64,000 bases of DNA, taken from contig CP108997.1 in assembly GCA_036226585.1 (NCBI GenBank), positions 3,968,001 through 4,032,000 of the forward strand, given 5' to 3'. Position 1 is the stretch's first letter. The number at the start of each line of letters is the position of its first letter. This document shows positions 1 to 8,813 of the stretch, in pieces. The position numbers were made by a program, and so were the translations under genes. The notes beneath the pieces are model-generated. The model was not told where the DNA came from. It made no database searches and worked only from the letters and a program-made list of their open reading frames with translations. This DNA comes from Streptomyces sp. NBC_00708 (GTDB taxonomy: Bacteria; Actinomycetota; Actinomycetes; Streptomycetales; Streptomycetaceae).

Positions 1-546
1 GACCTCGTACGCCACGTGGGCCGCCACGAACGAGGTGAGCTGGGCGAAGATCTCCAGCCGCGCCGCCCCGTCCAGGCCGCTGGGGCGCAGGGCGGCGAGG
101 GCGTGTTCCAGGAAGGCGAGCGTGTGGGGGCCCAGGGTGCGGCGGGCCTGCACGGCGGCGGGCAGCCAGGGGTGGCGGAGCATATGGGCGCGCTGGTCAC
201 GCCCGATGGTCTTGAGATCGGCGCGCCAGTCGCCGGTGAGCGGGCCGGACGTGGGCAGCTCGCCGGAGACCTGGTCGATCATCAGGTCGAGCAGCGTCTC
301 CTTGTCGGGGGCGTAGCTGTAGAGCGACATGACGCCGGCGCCCACCTCGGAGGCGACCCGCCGCATGGTGACCGCGTCGATCCCCTCGGCGTCCGCGAGG
401 GCGATGGCCGCCGTCGTGATCGCCTCCCGGCTGAAGGCGGGTCTGCGCCCGCGCCGGGGCCGGTCCTGCCTCCGCCAGAGTTCGCGCGGGTCGACGCCGC
501 CGGCGCCGGACTCCTCGGTGCGGGTCACCCTCTCCGCCTCTCTCAC
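1..546 (-). CDS. TetR family transcriptional regulator (3' end cut by window edge)
   Basis: Reading from a GTG at 546 gives an open frame to base 1. The start is preceded by AAGGGGG at 6-nt spacing. The N-terminal half has the TetR helix-turn-helix pattern (FSREAITTAAIALADAEG, then VTMRRVASEVG, then MSLYSYAPDKETLLDLM), followed by an all-helical ligand-binding region of which about 110 residues are visible. TetR proteins bind palindromes as dimers and release on ligand binding. The gene is divergent from a CocE/NonD hydrolase across a perfect inverted repeat, so it probably represses that gene and itself. The ligand is unknown. The C-terminus lies outside the window. Confidence 0.9.
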   Translation of the reverse strand, partial: MREAERVTRTEESGAGGVDPRELWRRQDRPRRGRRPAFSREAITTAAIALADAEGIDAVTMRRVASEVGAGVMSLYSYAPDKETLLDLMIDQVSGELPTSGPLTGDWRADLKTIGRDQRAHMLRHPWLPAAVQARRTLGPHTLAFLEHALAALRPSGLDGAARLEIFAQLTSFVAAHVAYEV

Positions 547-581
547 CTGGATCCCCCTTCGCGTCCATCCAAGCATCCAGT

Positions 582-604
582 ATTCTCGTACGCTGTACGA
601 GAAT
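582..604. promoter_or_regulatory. TetR operator candidate between divergent genes
   Basis: A perfect inverted repeat has 10-bp arms ATTCTCGTAC (582-591) and GTACGAGAAT (595-604) around the 3-bp centre GCT. It sits 36 bp from the TetR start and 18 bp from the hydrolase start, where a dimeric repressor could block both promoters. Confidence 0.7.
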
Positions 605-621
605 GACTGACGGAGGCGAAG

Positions 622-2310
622 ATGACACGACCGACGCACGACGCCCGCACCGAGGCCGCATGGACGCCGTCGTCCGGGAAGCCACCGCTCGCCTCCCGGC
701 TGATGCGCGCCACCTGGCGCGACCTCCCGGCCGCGCGCCACCGGGTGGGTGTCGAACGGGGGCTCGCGGTCCCCGCCGCCGACGGCAGTACGCTCGTCAC
801 CGACCACTACTTCCCGCACGCCGAGGGCGACTTCCCCACGCTCCTGGTGCGCTCGCCGTACGGGCGGGGCGTGCCGTGGTCCCCGCAGTACGGGATGCTC
901 TTCGCCGAGCAGGGCTTCCATGTCGTCCTGCAGAGCTGCCGGGGCACCGGCGGCTCGGGCGGCGACTTCCACCTGTGGCGCAACGAGGCCGCGGACGGCC
1001 GGGCCGCTGTCGGCTGGCTGCGCGAACAGCCCTGGTTCGACGGGCGGCTGGGCACGGTCGGCCCCAGCTACCTCGGATACACGCAGTGGGCGCTGGCCCT
1101 CGATCCGCCGCCGGAGCTGAAGGCCATGGTGGTGCAGGTCGGGCTGCACGATCCGTACGCCCTCTTCCACACGGACGGCGTCCCGCATCTGGAGACCGCG
1201 CTCGCCGTGGGCGCCGGGATGACGTACCAGCACCGGGGCATGGGCCCGTTCGTCCGGGCGTCCCTCCGCCTCCGGCGCGGCATGCGCGCCGTCCTCGCCG
1301 CGCGTCCGTTGCGCGGGGCGTACGCGGGCGCGCTCGGCGCCGAAGTACCGTGGCTGGACGAGGTGTTGAGCCACCCGGACCCGGACGACCCGTACTGGGC
1401 GGGCGCGTCGCAGGCCGGTGCGGCGGACCGGGCGGCCGTGCCCACCGCCCTGATCACCGGATGGCACGACGTCCTCGTGGACCAGAGCTTCGAGCAGTAC
1501 GGCCGGCTGCGCCGGGCGGGCGGCGAGGTGTCCCTGCTCGTCGGCCCGTGGACGCACACCTCCGCGCTCCAGAAGGGCTGGGCCGAGGTGTTCACCGAAT
1601 CCCTCGCCTGGCTCCGGGCCCACCTGTGCGACGACCCGTCCGCTCTGCGCCCGACGCGGGTCCGCGTACACGTGGGCGGCGCGGACCCGGCCGTCCGGGA
1701 CCTGGACGCGTGGCCCACCGGCGGGGGCGCCGCCGCCTCCTGGTATCCGACGGCCGACGGCCACCTCACCCGGGAGGCCCCCACGGACACCGCCCCCGTC
1801 GCCTCCTTCCGCCACGACCCGGCCGACCCCACCCCCTCGCTGGGCGGCCCGCTGCTCTCCCGTACCGCCGGGGCGCGCGACAACGCGTCGCTGGAGGCGC
1901 GCGCGGACGTGCTGACGTTCACCGGGCCAGCCCTGGCCGAACCCCTCACCGTCCTCGGACCGGTGTCCGCCCGGGTCGCCGCCGCCACGGACACGGGGTA
2001 CGGCGATGTGTTCGTCCGGCTGTGCGACGTGGACCCCGAGGGCCGGTCGGTCAACGTCTGCGACGGGATCGCGCAGCTGCGCACCACGGGCGCGGACCCG
2101 GTCCGGGTGACCGTCCCGATGGGCCACACCGCCCACCGGTTCGCCGCCGGCCATCGCGTCCGCTGGCAGGTCAGCGGCGGCGCGCACCCGCGCTACGCCC
2201 TGAACCCGGGCACCGGCGCTTCCCGGACCGACGCGACGGAGTTCGTGGCGGTACGGGTCACCGTGCACGCGGACTCGGAGCTGACGCTGCCGGCGGAGAC
2301 CGGGAGCTGA
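622..2310 (+). CDS. CocE/NonD family (X-Pro dipeptidyl-peptidase-like) hydrolase
   Basis: The 562-residue protein has an alpha/beta-hydrolase core (about residues 45-330) with the nucleophile elbow GPSYLG, putting the catalytic Ser at 149. An early strand-turn reads LLVRSPYGRG and a GWHDVLVDQSFEQY segment near 285 carries likely acid residues. The C-terminal half (about 350-560) is the jelly-roll PepX_C domain typical of cocaine esterase and NonD proteins. These enzymes cleave esters or amides; the substrate cannot be read here. The ATG at 622 follows GGAGGCGAAG. Divergent transcription from a TetR gene across a shared palindrome suggests substrate-induced expression. A 27-bp-period tandem repeat covers the stop codon. 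Confidence 0.88.
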   Translation: MTRPTHDARTEAAWTPSSGKPPLASRLMRATWRDLPAARHRVGVERGLAVPAADGSTLVTDHYFPHAEGDFPTLLVRSPYGRGVPWSPQYGMLFAEQGFHVVLQSCRGTGGSGGDFHLWRNEAADGRAAVGWLREQPWFDGRLGTVGPSYLGYTQWALALDPPPELKAMVVQVGLHDPYALFHTDGVPHLETALAVGAGMTYQHRGMGPFVRASLRLRRGMRAVLAARPLRGAYAGALGAEVPWLDEVLSHPDPDDPYWAGASQAGAADRAAVPTALITGWHDVLVDQSFEQYGRLRRAGGEVSLLVGPWTHTSALQKGWAEVFTESLAWLRAHLCDDPSALRPTRVRVHVGGADPAVRDLDAWPTGGGAAASWYPTADGHLTREAPTDTAPVASFRHDPADPTPSLGGPLLSRTAGARDNASLEARADVLTFTGPALAEPLTVLGPVSARVAAATDTGYGDVFVRLCDVDPEGRSVNVCDGIAQLRTTGADPVRVTVPMGHTAHRFAAGHRVRWQVSGGAHPRYALNPGTGASRTDATEFVAVRVTVHADSELTLPAETGS

Positions 2311-2352
2311 GGCGGCCCGCCGGGGGCCGGGAGCCGAGGCGGCCCGCCGGGG
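2300..2352. repeat. 27-bp-period tandem repeat spanning a stop codon
   Basis: Bases 2300-2325 and 2327-2352 are identical over 26 nt except T2308 versus C2335. The first copy contains the hydrolase stop codon TGA; in the second this reads CGA. Confidence 0.85.
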
Positions 2353-2406
2353 CCACCGCCTAGGATCGGGCTCGCCGTTTTCCGACCGTCCACGGAGGTG
2401 TCGCCG

Positions 2407-3135
2407 GTGTCCTACGACGAGGTGTGGGAGTACGGGCCGGACGAAGAGCTCGCGCAGCACGGGGAGTTCAGGCTCACCGTCGTCGGGCCGTCGTTCCCGG
2501 GCGGGGACGGCGAACTGCCCGCCCACGATCCCGCGCGTGCCGCGGATCTGGTCGCCGCGCTGGGGACCGTGGACGCCGTGGTGGGGGAGGAGGGGCGGAT
2601 CGAGGCGGTCGAGCGGCCGTCCTTCGCGACGCGGGCCGACCTCGATCTGGTCGCCGTCGGGTGCTGGGGGCCGGTGTCGGAGGTCGATGATCCGGCCCTC
2701 GCGGCGGGCGGGGACGGCTCCGCGCTCGCCGGGCAGGCCGACGCCCTCGCGGCGCGCTTTCCCGGGGCGGCCGTCATCGGTTCGGTGCGGGTGGACCACT
2801 CGGTGGCGTACAGCGCCCATGTCGTCCAGCACCCGGACGGGGCACGGCTGTTCGCGGCGGGTTGGTCCGGTGAGGGGGACTGGGACCGGGAGGGCGGTGT
2901 CGCGGAGGTGGCGGGGGCGTTCGGGATCGACGCCGCCGGTCTGCGGGACGCGGGCATCGATCCGGACGCCGCGCCGGGGGACCTTGCCTGGGAGAGCCTG
3001 ATCCGGCTGGTCCTGCGGCGGACGAGCCCATTGCCCAGGGCGGGCCGCACGCTGTCGGTGTTCCGGGTCCGGCGGTCCGAGGGGACGGCGGGCGATCTGG
3101 AGGACACCTGGATCGGGGAGCCGGACGGCTTCTGA
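2407..3135 (+). CDS. hypothetical protein
   Basis: This 242-residue, acidic, soluble-looking protein has no signal peptide, membrane segment or family motif that I recognise. GTG at 2407 is preferred over the in-frame GTG at 2398 because GGAGG at 2394-2398 is then 8 nt upstream rather than overlapping the start. Codon use is typical of the neighbours (strong GC3), so it is a real gene. It stands alone between the hydrolase and the LAxTG protein. I can assign no function. Confidence 0.7.
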   Translation: MSYDEVWEYGPDEELAQHGEFRLTVVGPSFPGGDGELPAHDPARAADLVAALGTVDAVVGEEGRIEAVERPSFATRADLDLVAVGCWGPVSEVDDPALAAGGDGSALAGQADALAARFPGAAVIGSVRVDHSVAYSAHVVQHPDGARLFAAGWSGEGDWDREGGVAEVAGAFGIDAAGLRDAGIDPDAAPGDLAWESLIRLVLRRTSPLPRAGRTLSVFRVRRSEGTAGDLEDTWIGEPDGF

Positions 3136-3305
3136 ACCGGACCCTCCCGCTTGCGTGCGTGACGCGCCCGCGATGCGGAGATTCGGCGGGGACATGCCGA
3201 AACAACCCCGGGCTTCTCACAGCTGATTCCTAGATTGTGCACAGGGCGGCGCACACAGACCAGCCGGCTCCGGAGCCGGCGGCGCCGCCGCACGGGGAGA
3301 AGTCA

Positions 3306-5648
3306 GTGAGCATCCGAATACTCCAGCCCGCGCTCCGCCGGCCCGTGTGGACGCGCTGCGCGCTCGTCCTCACCGCCGCCGGGGCGCTGACCCTGACCGG
3401 CCTGCCCGCCATGGAGCAGGCGGACGCCGCGCGGGCCAAGGCGGTCCGGTGCGACGAGAAGTTCCTGGGAAAGAAGTTCCCGGCCACGCCGCCCAACTCC
3501 GGCCCGCCCGACAACCTTCCGTACGACGCCTGGCCGAACGACGAGAACTACACGTACGACAATCCGGCCAAGGCGTACGACGGGGTGCTGCCGCCGACCG
3601 ACGCCCAGCGCGAGAAGGCGGGCACGAACTACCGCAAGTGGCAGCGGGCGTTCAACAAGTCGCAGAACCCGGCGGACAAGGTCATGGAGATCTACGCCCG
3701 CTACAACAGTCAGTACGACAAGAAGACGGGACTCAAGGAGTTCCAGCGCTTCCTGGACGTGCGCTACATCGGTAACCACGGCAATCCGCCCCGGGGCGAG
3801 GCCTTCGAGGCGCGGATGGTCAAGAAGTACAACATGATCGGCCCGGAATGGTGGTGCCAGGACCCGATCGAGTACACGGACCCCGTGACCGGCGAGAAGC
3901 GCACGCGGGTGGTGGACGCCCATCACCGGCCCACCGAACGCAAGATCGAGATGAAGTCCAACGGCAAGATCGAGGACGATCAGCTCAAGGCCGACCGCCA
4001 GATCGCCAAGGAGAAGCCGAAGTCGACGTTCCGGTATCTGACCGGGCAGAAGACGGAGGACTCGACGAAGAAGAAGATCGCGCAGTTCGACGAGGACCTG
4101 AAGAGGGACCGGGGCAGCAGCCGCACCCAGGCCGGGGTCAACGAGCGGCGGTCGAACGCGATCGAGCGCACCCAGAAGCCCAACCAGTACACGAGGTTCG
4201 ACAACCGCTTCAATCCCGATCCGCTCAAGGGCGGCCGGGGGCCGATCATCGACCAGGCGCTGCGGTCCGGGAAGTCCGTCGCGGACGCCCGCAGGCTCCA
4301 GGGGATCTACAACCAGAACAATCGCGGCGGCTACTTCGGCCGGGGGCCCGGCGGCATCGACTTCTCCACCATGGAGATCAACTACGTCGGTACGCCCGTC
4401 AAGGGCAAGGGCCTCGACTACTCGATGAAGGCCGACTACGTGAAGGACCCGGACGCCGATCCGGGGTACGGCGGTGACGCCAAGCTCCAGCTGGCCTCGG
4501 ACGCCTTCTTCACCTGGCTGGCGCTGGGCCCGGAGAAGTTCTGGGTCAACCTCAACCCGGTCAGGCCCGACCTGATCATGGACAAGGACTTCGCGAAGAC
4601 CGACGCGGGGCGGGTCCTGCTGGAGGCCGACCTGATCCTCAAGCACGACTACGCGGACGCGATGAACCCCGACAAGTACGAGCGCGGGGAGCGGTTCTGG
4701 AAGGCGGCGCCGCGTACGCCGGAGGGCATGCCCTGCCTGCCGATCATCCGGCAGTGGATCACCCCGAAGCCGGCGAAGGTCCGTGAGCAGGACGGCGGGA
4801 TCTACATCCTGGACGCCCCGCTGAAGGTCAACATGGAGGTCCCGACCGGCCCCGACGTGCCCAAGGGCAGCTGCGAGCTGACCAAGGCGCAGACCGACCG
4901 GGCCGAGCAGCTGATCCTCTCGACGATCCAGCCGGAGCTGGAGCGCCGGGTCAACGACGACCCCTCGTACGCGGACCTGCGCCGGGTCTACTCCTCGCGC
5001 GTCGCGGCCGAGTACATCCGCCGCAAGGACGCGGTGGAGGCGACCGACTTCCGAAAGATCATCAACAGCAACGACGTGTCGCGGTGGCCGCTGCGGGGCG
5101 AGAACGAGAACTGGGACAAGAAGACCGTCTACGACAAGTACGTCGACTCGTTCAGGAACGGCGACTACAAGTTCGAGCGCGTCTACGACGGCAAGGTGTG
5201 GATCCTGTCGATGGGCGGGGTCGACTTCTCGAAGGCGCCCAAGAAGAACATCAGCAGCACCGAGTTCAAGACGCGGCACAAGGGCCTGGACAGGACGACG
5301 AAGACGTCCGTACAGGCCGAGGTGACCTACCAGGACGGCGACACCGCGTACCTGGGCGGGAGTACGGGGGATCAGCCGACGACCCCCGAGGACCCGAAGC
5401 CGACGCCCTCGCCGACCGGTTCGTCGGACCCGAAGCCGACGGACGGTCCGTCGACCCCGGCTCCCGGCTCGTCGTCCACCCCGGGCGGCGGTCACTCGAC
5501 CCCGCCGGCCACGGACCCGGACGGCGACCTCGCGCACACCGGCAATGACGTGCCGGTCGGGCTGTTCGCCGGGGTCGCCGCGGCGCTCGCAGTCGTCGGC
5601 GGCGCGCTGGTGTGGTGGATGCGGCGGAGGAGGGCCCCGGGGCACTGA
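3306..5648 (+). CDS. LAxTG cell-wall-anchored protein of unknown function with nuclease-like motif
   Basis: The 780-residue protein begins with a Sec signal peptide (basic RPVWTR, hydrophobic core about 22-36, Ala-rich cleavage region about 46-48). It ends with a Thr/Pro/Ser-rich wall-spanning stretch (about 690-735), LAHTG at 742-746, a hydrophobic helix and MRRRR. LAxTG is the motif used by actinobacterial class E sortases, so the mature protein is probably covalently attached to peptidoglycan. Residues 200-245 read RVVDAHHRPTERKIEMKS followed by Gln226 and Asp230, resembling the D..ExK..Q core of restriction-endonuclease-like toxins. The rest is lysine- and tyrosine-rich and unrecognised. 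GTG at 3306 follows GGGGAGA. No sortase or immunity gene is adjacent. Confidence 0.75.
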   Translation: MSIRILQPALRRPVWTRCALVLTAAGALTLTGLPAMEQADAARAKAVRCDEKFLGKKFPATPPNSGPPDNLPYDAWPNDENYTYDNPAKAYDGVLPPTDAQREKAGTNYRKWQRAFNKSQNPADKVMEIYARYNSQYDKKTGLKEFQRFLDVRYIGNHGNPPRGEAFEARMVKKYNMIGPEWWCQDPIEYTDPVTGEKRTRVVDAHHRPTERKIEMKSNGKIEDDQLKADRQIAKEKPKSTFRYLTGQKTEDSTKKKIAQFDEDLKRDRGSSRTQAGVNERRSNAIERTQKPNQYTRFDNRFNPDPLKGGRGPIIDQALRSGKSVADARRLQGIYNQNNRGGYFGRGPGGIDFSTMEINYVGTPVKGKGLDYSMKADYVKDPDADPGYGGDAKLQLASDAFFTWLALGPEKFWVNLNPVRPDLIMDKDFAKTDAGRVLLEADLILKHDYADAMNPDKYERGERFWKAAPRTPEGMPCLPIIRQWITPKPAKVREQDGGIYILDAPLKVNMEVPTGPDVPKGSCELTKAQTDRAEQLILSTIQPELERRVNDDPSYADLRRVYSSRVAAEYIRRKDAVEATDFRKIINSNDVSRWPLRGENENWDKKTVYDKYVDSFRNGDYKFERVYDGKVWILSMGGVDFSKAPKKNISSTEFKTRHKGLDRTTKTSVQAEVTYQDGDTAYLGGSTGDQPTTPEDPKPTPSPTGSSDPKPTDGPSTPAPGSSSTPGGGHSTPPATDPDGDLAHTGNDVPVGLFAGVAAALAVVGGALVWWMRRRRAPGH

Positions 5649-5684
5649 CGCCCGCCCGACCGCCTGACCATCTGACCGCCTGAA

Positions 5685-5725
5685 CTGTCCCCCGCACCCG
5701 CTCGCCGTATGGGTGCGGGGGACAG
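5685..5725. terminator. Strong hairpin terminator
   Basis: A perfect 15-bp inverted repeat, CTGTCCCCCGCACCC at 5685-5699 and its complement at 5711-5725 with an 11-nt loop, lies 36 nt after the LAxTG gene. There is no U-tract, as is usual in Streptomyces. Confidence 0.7.
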
Positions 5726-5739
5726 CCGTGTCCGCCTCC

Positions 5740-5776
5740 CGCTTGCGTCTTGTTGCGCAAAAAACGAACGCAAGCG
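5740..5776. promoter_or_regulatory. Inverted repeat upstream of beta-helix glycanase
   Basis: Arms CGCTTGCGT (5740-5748) and ACGCAAGCG (5768-5776) flank TTGTTGCGCAAAAAACG. The site is about 165 bp before the glycanase start and could be a repressor site. The regulator is not evident. Confidence 0.35.
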
Positions 5777-5940
5777 CGCACCTGAAGGCCACTGTCGTGA
5801 AATCTCCTCGCAGGAGTCTTGTGGGCGGTGAGGTGCGCGCCCTACTGTCGCCTCGTTCATGACGGCGGCGACTCCCCACGCGCGCACGGCCGTTGAGCCT
5901 TGTCGACCCCGCGTCGACCCCTCAGAGAAACGGGCCTGCG

Positions 5941-7992
5941 ATGTCACGGAAGACCGCCGCTGCTGCGGCTCCGGTGCGAAGACCGCGCCGGACAGGGCTG
6001 TACGCGACCGCCGTCGCCTCGGTGACCGCCGCGGCGGTCGGCCTCGGGGTACTGGCCGGCGCTCCCGCGCTCGCCGCTCCCCGCCCCGCCGCCCCGGTCG
6101 TCACCCGCGCCGCCCTCGACCCAGCCCTGGTCCAGGGACGCGGCGCGAAGGTGGCCTTCGCCGAGCAGGAGGCCGAGAACGCGGTCACCGACGGCACGGT
6201 CATCGGCCCGGACCGGGAGGCGTACACGCTGCCGTCCGAGGCGTCGGGCCGCAAGGCGGTCAAGCTGGCGCCCGGTCAGCACGTGGAGTTCACGCTGCCC
6301 GCCGCGGCCAACGCGATCACCGTGCGCTACAGCATCCCGGACGCGCCGGGCGGCGGCGGGATCACGGCCCCGCTGGACGTCTCGGTGAACGGCACCAAGC
6401 GGTCCACGATGACGCTGACCTCGCAGTACTCCTGGCTCTACAACCAGTACCCGTTCTCCAACGACCCGGGCGCCGGGCTGCTCCACCCGGACTGGTGGAT
6501 CACGGAGTGCTCGTGCGTACCCTCCGCGACCACGCCCGCCCCGGTCGTCGACAAGCCGTTCCGGCCGAGCCACTTCTACGACGAGCAGCGCCTCCTGCTC
6601 GGTCGTACGTTCCGCGCGGGCGACACCGTACGGCTGACCGTGCCCGCCGGGAGCCGGGCCGCGTGGACGGCGATCGATCTGCTGGACTCGGAGCGCGTCG
6701 GGCTGCCGCACGTCGAGCTGCTGGCCGCCAACGTCCTCGCGTTCGGGGCCGATCCGACCGGACGGTGGGACGCGGCCGGCGCGATCGAGAAGGCCATCGC
6801 GTTCGCCCGGCGCACGCACCTGAAGGTGTACCTGCCGCCGGGGACGTACCGCGTGGACCGGCACATCGTCGTCGACGACGTCACGATCACCGGCGCGGGG
6901 AACTGGTACACGAAGATCAAGGGCCGCGAGGTCGCGCTCGACGAGCCGGCCGCCGACGGTTCCACGCACGCCGGCGTCGGCTTCTACGGGAAGTCCGCGG
7001 CCGAGGGCGGCAGCCGCAACGTGCACCTGTCCGGCTTCGCCATCGAGGGCGATGTGCGCGAACGCATCGACACCGACCAGGTCAACGCGATCGGCGGCGC
7101 GATGAGCGATTCGACGATCACCGGCCTGCACATCAGCCACACCAAGGTCGGCATGTGGTTCGACGGCCCGATGAAGAACCTGCGGGTCGCGGACACGATG
7201 ATCACCGACCAGATCGCGGACGCCGTCAACTTCCACACGGGCGTGACCGGTTCACGCGTCACGAACACCTTCGTACGCAACTCGGGCGACGACGGCCTCG
7301 CGATGTGGGCCGAGAAGACGACCAACGCCCGCAACACCTTCGACCACAACACCGTCCAGACGCCGGTCCTCGCCAACGGCATCGCGATCTACGGCGGCAC
7401 GGACATCACCGTCGCGGACAACCTGGTCGCGGACCCGGTCCGCGAGGGCAGTGCCCTGCACCTCGGCGCCCGCTTCGGCGCGGAACCGTTCGCGGGGAAG
7501 GTGGAGCTGGCCCGTAACACCACGGTCCGCGCGGGCACGTACGAACTCAACTGGAAGATCGGCCTCGGCGCGCTGTGGGTCTTCGCCCTGGACCGCAGTA
7601 TCGACGGCGCCGACATCCGGGTCACCGGCAACGACTTCCTGGACAGCACCTACAACGCGCTGATGCTGGTCTCGGACTGGGCGGTGAAGGACCAGTACGT
7701 GATCCGGAACATCCACTTCAAGGACCTCCGCGTCGACGGCACCGGCACCTCGGTCCTGAGCGCCCGCGCGGCGGGCGGCGCGACCTTCGAGAACGTGGAC
7801 GCGCGCAACGTGGGCGCGGTGGGCGTCAACAACTGCGGCTCGTTCAACTTCCCTTCGACCGGCTCGGAGTTCACCCTGACCGACCTGGGCGGCAACGACG
7901 GCGGCTGGCTCGCGCCGTGGCTCCTGCCCAACACGATCACCTGCGACGACCGGCCGCAGGTCGTGCCGCCGCCGGCGCCGGGGGCGTGGTGA
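5941..7992 (+). CDS. Secreted right-handed beta-helix glycan-degrading enzyme (GH87/mycodextranase-like)
   Basis: The 683-residue protein has a twin-basic signal region (RRPRR) and a hydrophobic segment ending near ALAAP (about residue 47). A carbohydrate-binding beta-sandwich (about 70-260) starts FAEQEAENA with EASGRKAVKL. A parallel beta-helix (about 280-640) follows, opening DPTGRWDAAGAIEKAIAFAR, a pectate-lyase-fold signature, with repeated strands such as ITGLHISHTKVGMW and NSGDDGLAMWAE. The order fits alpha-1,3-glucanases of GH87, but assignment rests on recall and not a search. The DDGLAMW segment is a likely active-site region. ATG 5941 is chosen because it opens directly into the signal peptide; its ribosome-binding site is weak. 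It would act outside the cell on alpha-glucans such as fungal wall glucan. Confidence 0.72.
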   Translation: MSRKTAAAAAPVRRPRRTGLYATAVASVTAAAVGLGVLAGAPALAAPRPAAPVVTRAALDPALVQGRGAKVAFAEQEAENAVTDGTVIGPDREAYTLPSEASGRKAVKLAPGQHVEFTLPAAANAITVRYSIPDAPGGGGITAPLDVSVNGTKRSTMTLTSQYSWLYNQYPFSNDPGAGLLHPDWWITECSCVPSATTPAPVVDKPFRPSHFYDEQRLLLGRTFRAGDTVRLTVPAGSRAAWTAIDLLDSERVGLPHVELLAANVLAFGADPTGRWDAAGAIEKAIAFARRTHLKVYLPPGTYRVDRHIVVDDVTITGAGNWYTKIKGREVALDEPAADGSTHAGVGFYGKSAAEGGSRNVHLSGFAIEGDVRERIDTDQVNAIGGAMSDSTITGLHISHTKVGMWFDGPMKNLRVADTMITDQIADAVNFHTGVTGSRVTNTFVRNSGDDGLAMWAEKTTNARNTFDHNTVQTPVLANGIAIYGGTDITVADNLVADPVREGSALHLGARFGAEPFAGKVELARNTTVRAGTYELNWKIGLGALWVFALDRSIDGADIRVTGNDFLDSTYNALMLVSDWAVKDQYVIRNIHFKDLRVDGTGTSVLSARAAGGATFENVDARNVGAVGVNNCGSFNFPSTGSEFTLTDLGGNDGGWLAPWLLPNTITCDDRPQVVPPPAPGAW

Positions 7993-8122
7993 CGGTTTCC
8001 TGACGGCCGGACGGCCATGGGGACGGCTGGTTGCATACGCTCGACCCAGCGCGCGGGTGCGCAACGGGCCCCGCGCGCACGGCAACCAGCCGTCCACTCG
8101 ACGTACGGGAGAGACCACCGGT

Positions 8123-8764
8123 ATGGCCGTCATCCATCACACCACGCTGTCGCCGACCAAGCTCGAACTGCTCGCCGCCTGGCTTCCGACCCGGCCCTGG
8201 TACGTGGGCTCCGGACACCCGGACCTGGCCAGGTCGGGCGGGTTCCGGCTGGACGATCCGCAGGGCGAGGTGGGCATCGAGCTGATGGTGGCCACCGACA
8301 CCTCGGGCGCCGAGCCGGTGGCGTACTTCGTGCCGCTGACCTACCGGGGCGCGCCGCTCGCGGGCGCCGAGGACGCGCTCGTCGGCACGACCGAGCACGG
8401 GGTGCTCGGGAAGCGCTGGGTGTACGACGGAGCCCACGACCCGGTCCTGGCGGAGCGGTTGTTCGCCCTGCTCGACGGCCGCGCGGAGCCCCAGGCCCAG
8501 AGCGAGACCGACACCCCGGACCCGACGGTCACCCACTCCAGCACCGGCGGCCCCTTCGGCACCGTCGTCGCCGAGGCCACCGACACGGCGGAGGGCACGG
8601 ACCTGTCCGTCACGGGCGCGACCCTGCACCTGAACCGCGTCCTGCGCCCCGGCGGGGACGGCGGTCCGCTGCCGGAGGGCGCGACGGGCCATGTGTCGGG
8701 GCGGTGGCGCACGCCGGAGGACGCGGAGGTGCGAGGGGTGTTCGCGGTGCTGCGTACGGCGTAG
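8123..8764 (+). CDS. Maltokinase N-terminal cap-like domain protein
   Basis: The 213-residue soluble protein begins MAVIHHTTLSPTKLELL and continues LAAWLPTRPWYVGSG, which resembles the N-terminal cap of mycobacterial-type maltokinases, but no kinase domain follows. Streptomyces often encodes this stand-alone form and databases label it vaguely as a glucan branching-associated protein. ATG 8123 follows GGGAGAG. It may bind sugar or a partner enzyme; no catalytic residues are visible. The last 31 nt including the stop TAG recur 43 bp downstream. Confidence 0.6.
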   Translation: MAVIHHTTLSPTKLELLAAWLPTRPWYVGSGHPDLARSGGFRLDDPQGEVGIELMVATDTSGAEPVAYFVPLTYRGAPLAGAEDALVGTTEHGVLGKRWVYDGAHDPVLAERLFALLDGRAEPQAQSETDTPDPTVTHSSTGGPFGTVVAEATDTAEGTDLSVTGATLHLNRVLRPGGDGGPLPEGATGHVSGRWRTPEDAEVRGVFAVLRTA

Positions 8765-8808
8765 GAGCCTTCGGCCCGGGGTGTTCGCGGTGTTGCGTAC
8801 GGCGTAGG
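8735..8808. repeat. 31-bp direct repeat duplicating a gene's 3' end
   Basis: Bases 8735-8765 (last codons and stop TAG of the cap-like gene) are repeated at 8778-8808 with one change (C8750 to T8793). The offset is 43 bp, so the second copy is not in the same frame. Confidence 0.85.
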
Positions 8809-8813
8809 CGCCG

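Noticed and set aside
16..606. Two plus-strand frames over the TetR gene
   Set aside because: The minus frame gives a clear TetR HTH; the plus frames are shadows.
3303..5879. An 858-codon open frame antisense to the LAxTG gene
   Set aside because: It mirrors the third-position bias of the plus-strand gene, has Val/Arg/Leu-rich low-complexity content and no family motifs.
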